This document shows, one piece after another, positions 48,025 through 55,301 of a stretch of 64,000 bases of DNA (within the stretch, counting starts at the first letter, position 1; every line of letters begins with the position of its first letter). Below the pieces are notes generated by a model. It was not told where the DNA came from. It searched no databases and saw only the letters and a program-made list of their open reading frames with translations. The DNA comes from Aquibium pacificus (lineage in GTDB: Bacteria > Pseudomonadota > Alphaproteobacteria > Rhizobiales > Rhizobiaceae). The position numbers and the translations under genes were made by a program. The stretch covers positions 124,001 to 188,000 of the forward strand of contig NZ_JBDPGJ010000008.1 in assembly GCF_040839445.1 (NCBI RefSeq), in the 5' to 3' direction.

Positions 48025-50115
48025 ATGAACCTCGCCCTCCGTGATTCGCCCCTCGCCAGGGAGCCGAAGGATTATCTCGCGCGCCTGAACCGGGAGCAGC
48101 GGGCAGCCGTTGAACATGGGGGTGGCGAAGTGGCCGCTCCGCTGCTGATCATCGCCGGCGCCGGCTCGGGCAAGACCAGCACGCTGGCGCATCGCGTCGC
48201 GCATCTGATCGTCAAGGGTGCCGATCCGCGTCGCATCCTGCTGATGACGTTTTCCCGCCGGGCGGCGTCGGAGATGACGAAGCGGGTCGAGCGGATCGCG
48301 GCGGAGGTGATGGGCGACAAGGCCGCGGTGCTGACGGAAGGCCTGACCTGGGCTGGCACCTTCCACGCGGTCGGCGCGCGGCTGCTGCGCGACTATGCGC
48401 TGGAAATCGGGCTCGATCCGGCCTTCACCATTCACGACCGCGAGGATTCGGCCGACCTGATGAACCTCGTCCGGCACGAACTCGGCCTGTCGAAGACCGA
48501 GAGCCGCTTTCCGGCAAAGGGCACGTGCCTGGCCATCTATTCGCGCGTGGTCAACGCGCAGGCCGAACTGGAGCCGGTGCTGGCCAAGAGCTTTCCCTGG
48601 TGCATCGGCTGGGCGCAGGAGTTGAAGACGCTGTTTGCAACCTATGTCGAGGCCAAGCAGGCGCAGAACGTGCTCGACTACGACGATCTCCTGCTCTGGT
48701 GGGCGCAGATGTGTGCCGAGCCGGCGATCGCCGGGCACCTCGGCGGCCGTTTCGACCACATCCTCGTCGACGAGTACCAGGACACCAACCGCCTGCAGGC
48801 GGCGATCCTCACCGCACTGAAGCCGGACGGGCACGGGCTGACCGTGGTCGGCGACGACGCGCAGTCGATCTATTCCTTTCGCGCTGCGGAGGTGAGGAAC
48901 ATCCTCGATTTCCCGACCCTGTTCGCGGAGCCGGCGGGGATCGTCACGCTCGACCGCAACTACCGCTCGACCGACACACTGCTCGCCGCCGCCAACGCCG
49001 TAATCGGCGAGGCGTCGGAGCGCTTCACCAAGGACCTGTGGACGGAGCGGCGCTCTTCCGAGAAGCCGCGGCTGGTCACCGTGCGCGACGAGGCCGAGCA
49101 GGCGAACCATGTCTGCGAAGAGGTGCTGGAGGAGCGCGAGCGGGGTACGCTGCTGAAGCATCAGGCGGTGCTCTTCCGCGCCTCGCATCATTCCGGCCCG
49201 CTGGAGATCGAACTCACGCGCCGCAACATCCCCTTCGTGAAGTTCGGTGGGCTGAAGTTCCTCGATTCCGCTCATGTGAAGGACGTGCTCGCCGCGCTGC
49301 GTTTCGCGGAGAACCCGCGTGACCGGGTGGCCGGCTTTCGTGTCCTGCAGCTGATGCAGGGCGTCGGCCCCTCGGCCGCAAGTGCCGCGATCGAGGCGAT
49401 GGAGCGGGCACTCGACCCCGTTCTCGGGCTGCAGTTCTTCAAGCCTCCGGCACGCGCGGAGACCGACTGGCCGGCCTTCGTGGAGCTCTTCTGCGGCTTG
49501 AAGGGCAAGTCGGCATGGCCTGCCGACCTGGAACGGGTGCGGCTCTGGTACGAGCCGCATCTGGACAGGAACCACGAGGACGCCGCGGCGCGGCGCGCCG
49601 ACCTCCTGACGCTGGAGCAGATCGCGGCCGGCTACCCTTCGCGCGAGCGCTTCCTGACGGACCTGACGCTCGATCCGCCTGACGCGACCAGCGACGAGGC
49701 CGGGCCGCCGCATCTGGACGAGGACTACCTGATCCTCTCCACCATCCATTCGGCCAAGGGGCAGGAGTGGACGAAGGTCTTCGTGCTCAACGCCGTCGAC
49801 GGCTGCATTCCCTCTGACCTCGCCGCTGGCGAGCGCGAGGAGATCGAGGAGGAGCGTCGCCTCCTCTACGTCGCGATGACGCGCGCCAAGGATTCGCTCC
49901 ACCTGATCACGCCGCAACGCTTCTTCGTGCACGGACAGGCCGCGCGCGGCGACCGCCACGTCTATGCGCAGCGCACGCGCTTCATCCCGGACCACATCCT
50001 CGACCGGTTCGACCGGACGTCCTGGCCGCCGCCGTCGGCCGCCGCCGCAGGACGCTCGCCGCAGCCCGGGATCCGCGTCGACATGAAGGCAAGGATGCGC
50101 GGTATGTGGCGGTAA
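48025..50115 (+). CDS. UvrD/PcrA-family ATP-dependent helicase
   Basis: Superfamily 1A DNA helicase of 696 residues with all core motifs: Q-motif (LNREQRAAVE), Walker A (IIAGAGSGKTSTLAHR), motif II (ILVDEYQDTN), motif III (VVGDDAQSIYSFR), motif IV/V (STIHSAKGQEWTKVFV) and motif VI (LLYVAMTRAKDSLHL). It unwinds DNA 3' to 5'. It is shorter than the second helicase of the window and lacks its C-terminal Tudor-like tail, so it is a paralogue of unknown role. The start at 48025 gives MNLALRDSP, preceded by a 208-base gap with no gene. Confidence 0.93.
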   Translation: MNLALRDSPLAREPKDYLARLNREQRAAVEHGGGEVAAPLLIIAGAGSGKTSTLAHRVAHLIVKGADPRRILLMTFSRRAASEMTKRVERIAAEVMGDKAAVLTEGLTWAGTFHAVGARLLRDYALEIGLDPAFTIHDREDSADLMNLVRHELGLSKTESRFPAKGTCLAIYSRVVNAQAELEPVLAKSFPWCIGWAQELKTLFATYVEAKQAQNVLDYDDLLLWWAQMCAEPAIAGHLGGRFDHILVDEYQDTNRLQAAILTALKPDGHGLTVVGDDAQSIYSFRAAEVRNILDFPTLFAEPAGIVTLDRNYRSTDTLLAAANAVIGEASERFTKDLWTERRSSEKPRLVTVRDEAEQANHVCEEVLEERERGTLLKHQAVLFRASHHSGPLEIELTRRNIPFVKFGGLKFLDSAHVKDVLAALRFAENPRDRVAGFRVLQLMQGVGPSAASAAIEAMERALDPVLGLQFFKPPARAETDWPAFVELFCGLKGKSAWPADLERVRLWYEPHLDRNHEDAAARRADLLTLEQIAAGYPSRERFLTDLTLDPPDATSDEAGPPHLDEDYLILSTIHSAKGQEWTKVFVLNAVDGCIPSDLAAGEREEIEEERRLLYVAMTRAKDSLHLITPQRFFVHGQAARGDRHVYAQRTRFIPDHILDRFDRTSWPPPSAAAAGRSPQPGIRVDMKARMRGMWR

Positions 50116-50161
50116 AGGATCTTGTTCAGGAAGGTCGCCGATCCACCTCCGTGGAAGGGCA

Positions 50162-50335
50162 ATGTCCGTCAAACGGCATTGGCCAGCGAGCGATCCGGAG
50201 ATCGACGAGCATTCGCATGAAGGCCCGCCAGCCAGCCATCGGCACTGGAATTGGGGCTTCGCGGATGGCCGCGACAGGCACGCCCATGCCTACGTCATCG
50301 ACGACCTGCATTGCGCATCGCCGCATGCGCGGTGA
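50162..50335 (+). CDS. Small histidine-rich protein (57 residues)
   Basis: An open frame from ATG 50162 gives MSVKRHWPASDPEIDEHSHE, continuing with ASHRHWNWGFADGRDRHAHA and ending DDLHCASPHAR. Nine of 57 residues are His, and one Cys is present, so metal binding is plausible. Codon bias (GC in third positions) is like that of real genes in this genome, and the frame fills the gap between the helicase and DedA-like genes. A purine-rich stretch (GGAAGGGCA) lies directly before it. I do not recognise the family, and expression is unproven. Confidence 0.5.
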   Translation: MSVKRHWPASDPEIDEHSHEGPPASHRHWNWGFADGRDRHAHAYVIDDLHCASPHAR

Positions 50336-50364
50336 GATCGGCGGATGTATTCGGCACCGTCGTC

Positions 50365-50805
50365 ATGGATGACCTCGCAATTCTGGCTGGCCTGTTTGCC
50401 ATAGCCTTCGGCGCAGCGACGATTTTCCCGGCACAGTCGGAGGCGGCGCTGGTCGGGCTGCTGGTCGCCGGCACGCATTCGCCGGTCCTGCTGGTTGCCG
50501 TCGCCAGCCTCGGCAACGTTCTCGGCGCGGTCGTCAATTGGGCGCTCGGGCGCGGCGTCGAGCGCTTTCGTGACCGGAAATGGTTCCCGGTCGGCCCCGC
50601 AGCGCTCGACCGGGCGACAGGGTGGTATCGGAAGTGGGGGCGGTGGAGCCTGCTGCTTTCCTGGGCGCCGATCGGTGGCGATGCGCTGACCGTAGCCGCC
50701 GGAGTCCTGCGCGAGCCGCTGTCGAGTTTCGTCGTCCTGGTCACCATCGCCAAGACGGCACGATATGTCGTGCTCGCCGCTGCCACGCTGGGCGTCCTCG
50801 CCTGA
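50365..50805 (+). CDS. DedA/YqaA-family small membrane protein
   Basis: A 146-residue membrane protein of the YqaA/DedA (SNARE-associated) type. It shows IFPAQSEAALVGLLVAG, then the glycine-rich NVLGAVVNWALGRGVERF and the motif RYRKWG-like segment GWYRKWGRWSLLLSWAPIGG, with the conserved Gly-Gly-Asp before the C-terminal helices. DedA proteins take part in lipid carrier recycling and membrane potential maintenance; the role of YqaA is unknown. The start at 50365 gives MDDLAILAGL. Confidence 0.85.
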   Translation: MDDLAILAGLFAIAFGAATIFPAQSEAALVGLLVAGTHSPVLLVAVASLGNVLGAVVNWALGRGVERFRDRKWFPVGPAALDRATGWYRKWGRWSLLLSWAPIGGDALTVAAGVLREPLSSFVVLVTIAKTARYVVLAAATLGVLA

Positions 50806-51024
50806 GGGCCGGGTTCAGACCTCGTCGCGATCACGCGCGCGATCTGCCCCGCCTCCGGCGACCGCATGGGATACTTCGCCAAGACCGGGTCTGGACGCTG
50901 CCCGCCGCCTCCCCGCCGAAATCCTCGTCGGCTGGTACATGCACCGGCGCGGGATGATTCAGCGGAAACCGTTCCTATGGCCCGGAAAACTCCACGCTAG
51001 CTCGCGACGACGCGTCACCACCTC

Positions 51025-51525
51025 TCAGAACGGAATCTCGTCGTCCAGTTCGCGCGAGAAACCGCCTCCACTGCTTCCGCCGCCGCGGCCGCGATCCTCG
51101 TCCATAGGGCCGGAGGAGCCGAAGTCGGAGCCGCGGCCGCCGGAGTAGCCGCCGCCCTGGCCCTGCCCCTCGCCCCGCGAATCCAGCATCTGCAGCTCGC
51201 CGCGGAACTTTTGCAGGACGATTTCCGTCGAATAGCGATCCTGGCCGGACTGGTCCTGCCACTTGCGCGTCTGGATCGATCCTTCCACGTAGACCTTCAT
51301 GCCCTTCTTCAGGTACTGCTCGGCCACTTTGGCGAGGTTGTCGTTGAAGATGACGACCCGGTGCCACTCGGTCTTTTCCTTGCGTTCCCCCGAATTCTTG
51401 TCGCGCCAGGTTTCCGAGGTTGCGACGCTCAGGTTCACGATCGGATCGCCGGACGGCATCCGCCGGATCTCGGGATCGGCACCCAGGTTGCCGACCAGAA
51501 TGACCTTGTTGACGCTTCCTGCCAT
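51025..51525 (-). CDS. ssb: Single-stranded DNA-binding protein
   Basis: A 166-residue SSB. The OB fold begins MAGSVNKVILVGNLGADPEI and contains TSETWRDKNSGERKEKTEWH and GMKVYVEGSIQTRKWQDQSG. A Gly-rich linker of about 45 residues leads to the acidic tip DDEIPF, which recruits partner proteins. It is essential in replication and repair. The start at 51525 is followed by the family N-terminus. An SOS box of the alphaproteobacterial type lies 119 bases upstream. Confidence 0.97.
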   Translation of the reverse strand: MAGSVNKVILVGNLGADPEIRRMPSGDPIVNLSVATSETWRDKNSGERKEKTEWHRVVIFNDNLAKVAEQYLKKGMKVYVEGSIQTRKWQDQSGQDRYSTEIVLQKFRGELQMLDSRGEGQGQGGGYSGGRGSDFGSSGPMDEDRGRGGGSSGGGFSRELDDEIPF

Positions 51526-51643
51526 CTCACATCTCCACGCTTGTCCGGAATGTCTCGCTTTGCTGCCTGCACCCTCTATAGCCCAAGCGGGCCGCGACCG
51601 CACGGGAGCGTGGTGATTTACGCGGCCTGTCCACACGAGTTTC

Positions 51644-51658
51644 GTTCCTGATATGTTC
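51644..51658. promoter_or_regulatory. Alphaproteobacterial SOS (LexA) box upstream of ssb
   Basis: GTTCCTGATATGTTC fits the direct-repeat LexA site of alphaproteobacteria, GTTC-N7-GTTC, exactly. It lies 119 bases upstream of the ssb start and 117 bases upstream of the divergent secreted-protein gene. ssb is a known LexA target in other alphaproteobacteria, so damage-inducible expression is likely. Confidence 0.7.
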
Positions 51659-51774
51659 TTAGCACTTCCGCTCGCGGGTCGCAATGCTGCGACTGCCGGT
51701 TGCACGAGAAAGGCCGCAGCTTGACAGTCCGGCATGACCGGACGCAAACATCGTCCGTCCACGAGGAGGGTCCT

Positions 51775-52047
51775 ATGCGGAAAATCCTGGCACTCATCCT
51801 GCTGCCCCTTTCCTGCGCGACGGCTTTCGCCGACGACCAGAAGGCGGCGGACGACGACGCCCTGCCCGGCGTGACCACCGGCTCCATCGCGCCGCTTGCC
51901 TCGCAGCCACTGGCCGAGCCCGGAGATGCCCTGCCCGCGGGCAGCGAGCCCGGCAGCATCCGCGTGGGAAACTGGGACATCCGCATCTCGGGCAGCGTGT
52001 CCTACGAAATCGGCTTCGGCGATCGCGACGGCAGCAGGGAGCGCTGA
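51775..52047 (+). CDS. Small secreted hypothetical protein
   Basis: A 90-residue protein with a clean signal peptide (MRKILALILLPLSCATAFA, cleaved before DDQKAADD) and a strong ribosome binding site (GAGGAGGG). The mature part is acidic and contains GVTTGSIAPLASQPLAE, a motif seen in rhizobial envelope proteins, and ends in a beta-like GNWDIRISGSVSYEIGFG. It is probably periplasmic. Function unknown. Divergent from ssb, sharing the spacer with the SOS box. Confidence 0.75.
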   Translation: MRKILALILLPLSCATAFADDQKAADDDALPGVTTGSIAPLASQPLAEPGDALPAGSEPGSIRVGNWDIRISGSVSYEIGFGDRDGSRER

Positions 52048-52147
52048 ACGTATTTTTCCGCGCCGCAGAGCCGTCCGCGCGCCTCTGCGAAATGCCGGCC
52101 TTGCTCTCGCGATGCGACCTGACGCCTGACGCAGAAGAGCCGACTTC

Positions 52148-52579
52148 ATGAAGACGAACGGCGAACACATGGACCACGACACCACGCCCGGCCAACTGAT
52201 CGACGCCAAGATCGCCGCGCTCGGCGGCTGGCGCGGGGAGCTCCTCGCGCGATTGAGAAACCTCATCCGGCAGGCCGATCCGGAAATGGTCGAGACAGTG
52301 AAGTGGGTAAAGCCGTCGAACCCGTCCGGTGTGCCGGTCTGGGAACATGACGGCATCGTCTGCACGGGCGAGACCTACAGGGACAAGGTGAAGCTGACGT
52401 TCGCGAAGGGCGCGGCGCTGGACGATCCGTCAAACCTCTTCAACGCCAGTCTCGAGGGCAATGCGCGCCGCGCCATCGACCTGTTGGAGGGCGGCACGGT
52501 CGACGAGGACGCCTTCAAGGCGCTGATCCGCTCTGCAGTCGCGCTGAACGTGTCGGATAAGGCGCGAAAGAAGAAATGA
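52148..52579 (+). CDS. DUF1801-domain protein (YdhG-like)
   Basis: A 143-residue protein with the DUF1801/YdhG fold: ALGGWRGELLARLRNLIRQA, the conserved VETVKWVKPSNPSGVPVWEH and IVCTGETYRDKVKLTFAKGA. The KW and FAKGA segments are the family signature. Proteins of this family have an unknown, possibly iron-trafficking-related function. The ATG at 52148 is accepted; ATG 52169 (MDHDTTPG) is an alternative. It converges with the DUF971 gene, five bases from it. Confidence 0.88.
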   Translation: MKTNGEHMDHDTTPGQLIDAKIAALGGWRGELLARLRNLIRQADPEMVETVKWVKPSNPSGVPVWEHDGIVCTGETYRDKVKLTFAKGAALDDPSNLFNASLEGNARRAIDLLEGGTVDEDAFKALIRSAVALNVSDKARKKK

Positions 52580-52583
52580 CCGC

Positions 52584-52994
52584 TCAGCGGGGATCGCGGC
52601 TCAGCCGCTTCTCCTGAAGCTCGTCGAGATAGGACTGCCAGCGCTCGGCCTTCTCGTGGCCGAGCTGGTGGAGGTAGGACCAGGTGAAGATGCCGGTGTC
52701 GTGGCCGTCGTCGAAACCGATCCTTACCGCGTAGTTGCCGATCGGCTCGAGCTTACGGATCGCCACCTCCCGCTTGCCGGGCACGGTCACCCGCTGCTCG
52801 GGCGAATGGCCCTGCACCTCGGCCGAGGGCGAGAGCACCCGCAGCATCTCCGCTTCGAGTTCGATCGGCGCATGGTCGGGGAAGCTCACCGTCAGCAGGC
52901 GGCGATCCTTCGAGACCCTCAGTTCCTTCGGTGCGATCATGGGAGACGCAATAAGCACCCCGGGCGCCTTTCCGGAAGCCCCCACACGTAACAT
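52584..52994 (-). CDS. DUF971-domain protein
   Basis: A 136-residue protein of the DUF971 family, the domain also found at the N-terminus of gamma-butyrobetaine hydroxylase. Family features are LRVSKDRRLLTVSFPDH, IRKLEPIGNYAVRIGFDDGH and TGIFTWSYLHQLGHEK, with the conserved FDDGHDTGIF loop. It probably acts in iron-sulfur or metal-related processes, but this is unproven. ATG 52994 is used; ATG at about 52940 (MIAPKELRV) gives a more typical length of 118 residues. Confidence 0.88.
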   Translation of the reverse strand: MLRVGASGKAPGVLIASPMIAPKELRVSKDRRLLTVSFPDHAPIELEAEMLRVLSPSAEVQGHSPEQRVTVPGKREVAIRKLEPIGNYAVRIGFDDGHDTGIFTWSYLHQLGHEKAERWQSYLDELQEKRLSRDPR

Positions 52995-53073
52995 AGCGCC
53001 TGCAACTTCGACATTGGAAGGTTACGGAATCGGTTCTATAAGCTCCCCAGGGTCATCGTCGGAGGGGATCGAG

Positions 53074-53724
53074 ATGAATGTGACGCGGCGTGACGTGCTG
53101 GCCGGCGGCCTGGCGCTGGCGGCCACGGCGGCGATGGGCGTTCCGGCCCGGGCAGCCACGAAGAAATCCTGGTATGCCGGGACCGGCATCGACAATGGCG
53201 TGAACTGGAAACGTACCAATTTCGACGTCATCGACCCGGTCTGGCACAAGCAGATCGTCAAGTATTTCTCGGCCGAGCCGGCCGGCACGGTGGTCGTCGA
53301 TACCCAGCACCATTTCCTCTATCTGATCATCGAGAACCAGACGGCGGTGCGCTACGGCGTGGGCGTCGGCAAGGAAGGCTTCAAGTGGTACGGCCGCGCC
53401 AACGTGGCGCGCAAGGCCCTGTGGCCGCGCTGGACCCCGCCGCCGGAGATGCACGAGCGCAAGCCCGGCCTGCCGCAGTTCATCGAAGGAGGCGCGCCCG
53501 ACAATCCACTCGGACCCCGCGCGCTCTATCTCCACCGCGACGGCGCCGACACCGGCTACCGCTTCCACGGCACCGTCGAGCCCTGGAGCATCGGCAAGGA
53601 CGTCTCGTCGGGCTGCATCCGCATGTTCAACGAGGACGTCATGGACCTCTACCAGCGCTGCCCGGTCGGCACCGCGGTCCAGGTCCTGCCGCACATCGCC
53701 GACAACGCGCCGAAGAAGAGCTGA
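53074..53724 (+). CDS. L,D-transpeptidase (YkuD), Tat-type exported
   Basis: A 216-residue cell-wall enzyme. The signal sequence MNVTRRDVLAGGLALAATAA has a twin-arginine motif. The YkuD domain spans about residues 75-205, with the catalytic motif YRFHGTVEPWSIGKDVSSGC followed by IRM, the invariant His, Ser-Gly-Cys and Arg. It cross-links peptidoglycan or attaches lipoproteins to it. The start at 53074 follows GGAGGGG. The OmpA-like lipoprotein gene begins seven bases after its stop, so the two are co-expressed. Confidence 0.93.
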   Translation: MNVTRRDVLAGGLALAATAAMGVPARAATKKSWYAGTGIDNGVNWKRTNFDVIDPVWHKQIVKYFSAEPAGTVVVDTQHHFLYLIIENQTAVRYGVGVGKEGFKWYGRANVARKALWPRWTPPPEMHERKPGLPQFIEGGAPDNPLGPRALYLHRDGADTGYRFHGTVEPWSIGKDVSSGCIRMFNEDVMDLYQRCPVGTAVQVLPHIADNAPKKS

Positions 53725-53730
53725 GCCGAC

Positions 53731-54249
53731 ATGCCCCCTGTCTTCGGAACGTGGCGCCGGCTCTTCGCCGCGCTTGTGCTCGTCTTCCTCGCCGGCTGCT
53801 CCACCACCACGCTGGAGCCGCCGGTGCCCGACGTCACCAACGCGCCTGCGGCCGGCTTCGCCAACGTCCAGCCGGGCAGCGAGGAGGATTTCATCCTCAA
53901 CGTCGGCCGCCGGACCTATTTCGCGCAAGGCTCGGCCGAGCTCGACCAGACCGCCAGAATGACGCTCGACAACCAGGTCGCCTGGCTGCAGAAATACCCG
54001 CACTGGCTCGTCAAGCTGCAGGGTTTCGCCGACGATCCCGGCGGCGACGCTGCCATGGTGGAACTGTCGCGGCGGCGTGCCGAGGCTGTCATGAACTACC
54101 TCGCCGCCGGCGGCGTCGCCCGCGACCGCATGTGGGCCAAGGGCTACGGCAAGGAGCGCGTCGTGCGCGACTGCGCCGACACAGCCTGCAAGGTGCAGAA
54201 CCGCCGCGTCATCTCCAACCTGCGCGAGGAAAAGGACGGCGCGGCCTGA
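53731..54249 (+). CDS. OmpA-family lipoprotein (Pal-like)
   Basis: A 172-residue lipoprotein. Lipobox LVFLAGCS with the lipidated Cys at residue 23; then a Pro-rich linker and an OmpA C-terminal peptidoglycan-binding domain (about 60-165). The domain shows AQGSAELDQTARMTLDNQVA, LVKLQGFADDPGGDAAMVEL, then SRRRAEAVMNYLAAGGV and GYGKERVVRD, close to Pal. It sits beside the L,D-transpeptidase gene, giving a small envelope operon. The true tol-pal operon is not in this window, so it is a paralogue of Pal. Confidence 0.92.
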   Translation: MPPVFGTWRRLFAALVLVFLAGCSTTTLEPPVPDVTNAPAAGFANVQPGSEEDFILNVGRRTYFAQGSAELDQTARMTLDNQVAWLQKYPHWLVKLQGFADDPGGDAAMVELSRRRAEAVMNYLAAGGVARDRMWAKGYGKERVVRDCADTACKVQNRRVISNLREEKDGAA

Positions 54250-54283
54250 GGGGGGGTGGTCCGGTGGGCTCGTGACCGCCGTG

Positions 54284-54510
54284 CGTGGTTCGACAGGCTC
54301 ACCATGAGGAGACCCGGTGGACCGGTCCACCGAGGTTGGGAGCCACTGAATCCTTCTTAGCGGGCCTCTTGAGTTCCGCCTTCCGTTAGTCTGCCATAGT
54401 CAGATCATCAGCGGTCCACCAGATCCCCTCATGGTGAGCCTGTCGAACCACGCACCATCGAACCACCAGCGTTCCACCAGCCCCCCTCATGGTGAGCTTG
54501 TCGAACCACG
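54284..54510. repeat. Cluster of three 26-base repetitive elements
   Basis: A 26-base unit (starting CGTGGTTCGACA and ending CTCACCATGAGG) occurs at 54284-54309 and, inverted, at 54427-54452 and 54485-54510 (one base different). A perfect 16-base palindrome, GGTGGACCGGTCCACC, is at 54316-54331. The same unit recurs at 61351-61376. These are typical repetitive extragenic elements of proteobacteria. The last copy overlaps the 3' end of the VOC gene. Confidence 0.8.
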
Positions 54511-55041
54511 CTCCATGAACCTGATCCGGTTGCCGAACGGGTCGATCACGGTGCATTCGAGCCCCCAGTCCTGGCGCTCCAGCCCCGGGCGGTTGTACTT
54601 GTAGTCCTTGGCGATCAAGCCCTTCTGGAACGCCTCCACGCCGGTCATATAAACGACCATGTTGCCGCCCGGGCTGGCATCGCCCGAGTGCTCGCTCAGA
54701 TGGATGGTCAGGGCGCCGCTCGACACCTGGCAGTAGAGCGGCGCCCCCGGATGGAAGCGGTGCTCCCAGTCGATGCGGAAGCCGAGAAAGCCCTCGTAGA
54801 ACTCGCGCGCCTTCGCCTCGTCGAAAATGCGAAGGATCGGCACGGCCGGCTCGAACGCCGGCCCGTCGCCGCGCGGCGCGGCGTCCCTGTCGATCCTGGC
54901 AGACAGGATGTTCCAGCTGTCGAAGCCGAACTGTCTCGCCACGATTTCGAGCGCGGCGGAATGGGCGATCTCCACTCCCCGCTCGGCAAGCGTGTCGCGC
55001 AGCGATTTCGCCATCGCCTTGGCGTCTTGATGGGTACGCAT
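54487..55041 (-). CDS. Glyoxalase-superfamily (VOC) protein with helical N-terminal domain
   Basis: A 184-residue protein. Residues 1-50 are helical (KAMAKSLRDTLAERGVEIAH, then ALEIVARQFGFDSWNILSAR), the N-terminal module of the glyoxalase-superfamily proteins related to bleomycin-resistance proteins. Residues 60-176 form a VOC domain (LRIFDEAKAREFYEGFLGFR, then TVIDPFGNRIRFME). The last eight residues, RGSTSSP and the stop, come from a 26-base repetitive element, so the natural C-terminus was probably altered by the repeat. Function unknown; no Fe or Zn ligands can be confirmed. Confidence 0.85.
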   Translation of the reverse strand: MRTHQDAKAMAKSLRDTLAERGVEIAHSAALEIVARQFGFDSWNILSARIDRDAAPRGDGPAFEPAVPILRIFDEAKAREFYEGFLGFRIDWEHRFHPGAPLYCQVSSGALTIHLSEHSGDASPGGNMVVYMTGVEAFQKGLIAKDYKYNRPGLERQDWGLECTVIDPFGNRIRFMERGSTSSP

Positions 55042-55301
55042 GATTGTCCGATCCTTCGTCGGCGGCGGAGTGGAGAACCGGTGCCCGCCTTGCCGATGTC
55101 CTCCGCCGTCTTCGATTGAACCGGGAAAGGATCGTCCTGCGGCGCATTCGCAATTCCCCTGGCGGGGTGCGGGCTGCGGGCTGCGCCAGCCACTGGCCCG
55201 AGACTATGACGGACGGATGCCGCCGGTCAATCGCCGGATCGTGTGGAACGAAACGGCGCCCCTTGCTGGCCTTTCGTCCCCGAATCACTACATTCCGGGG
55301 C

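Noticed and set aside
48013..50172. Long minus-strand frame opposite the first helicase
   Set aside because: Antisense shadow of a complete helicase with all motifs.
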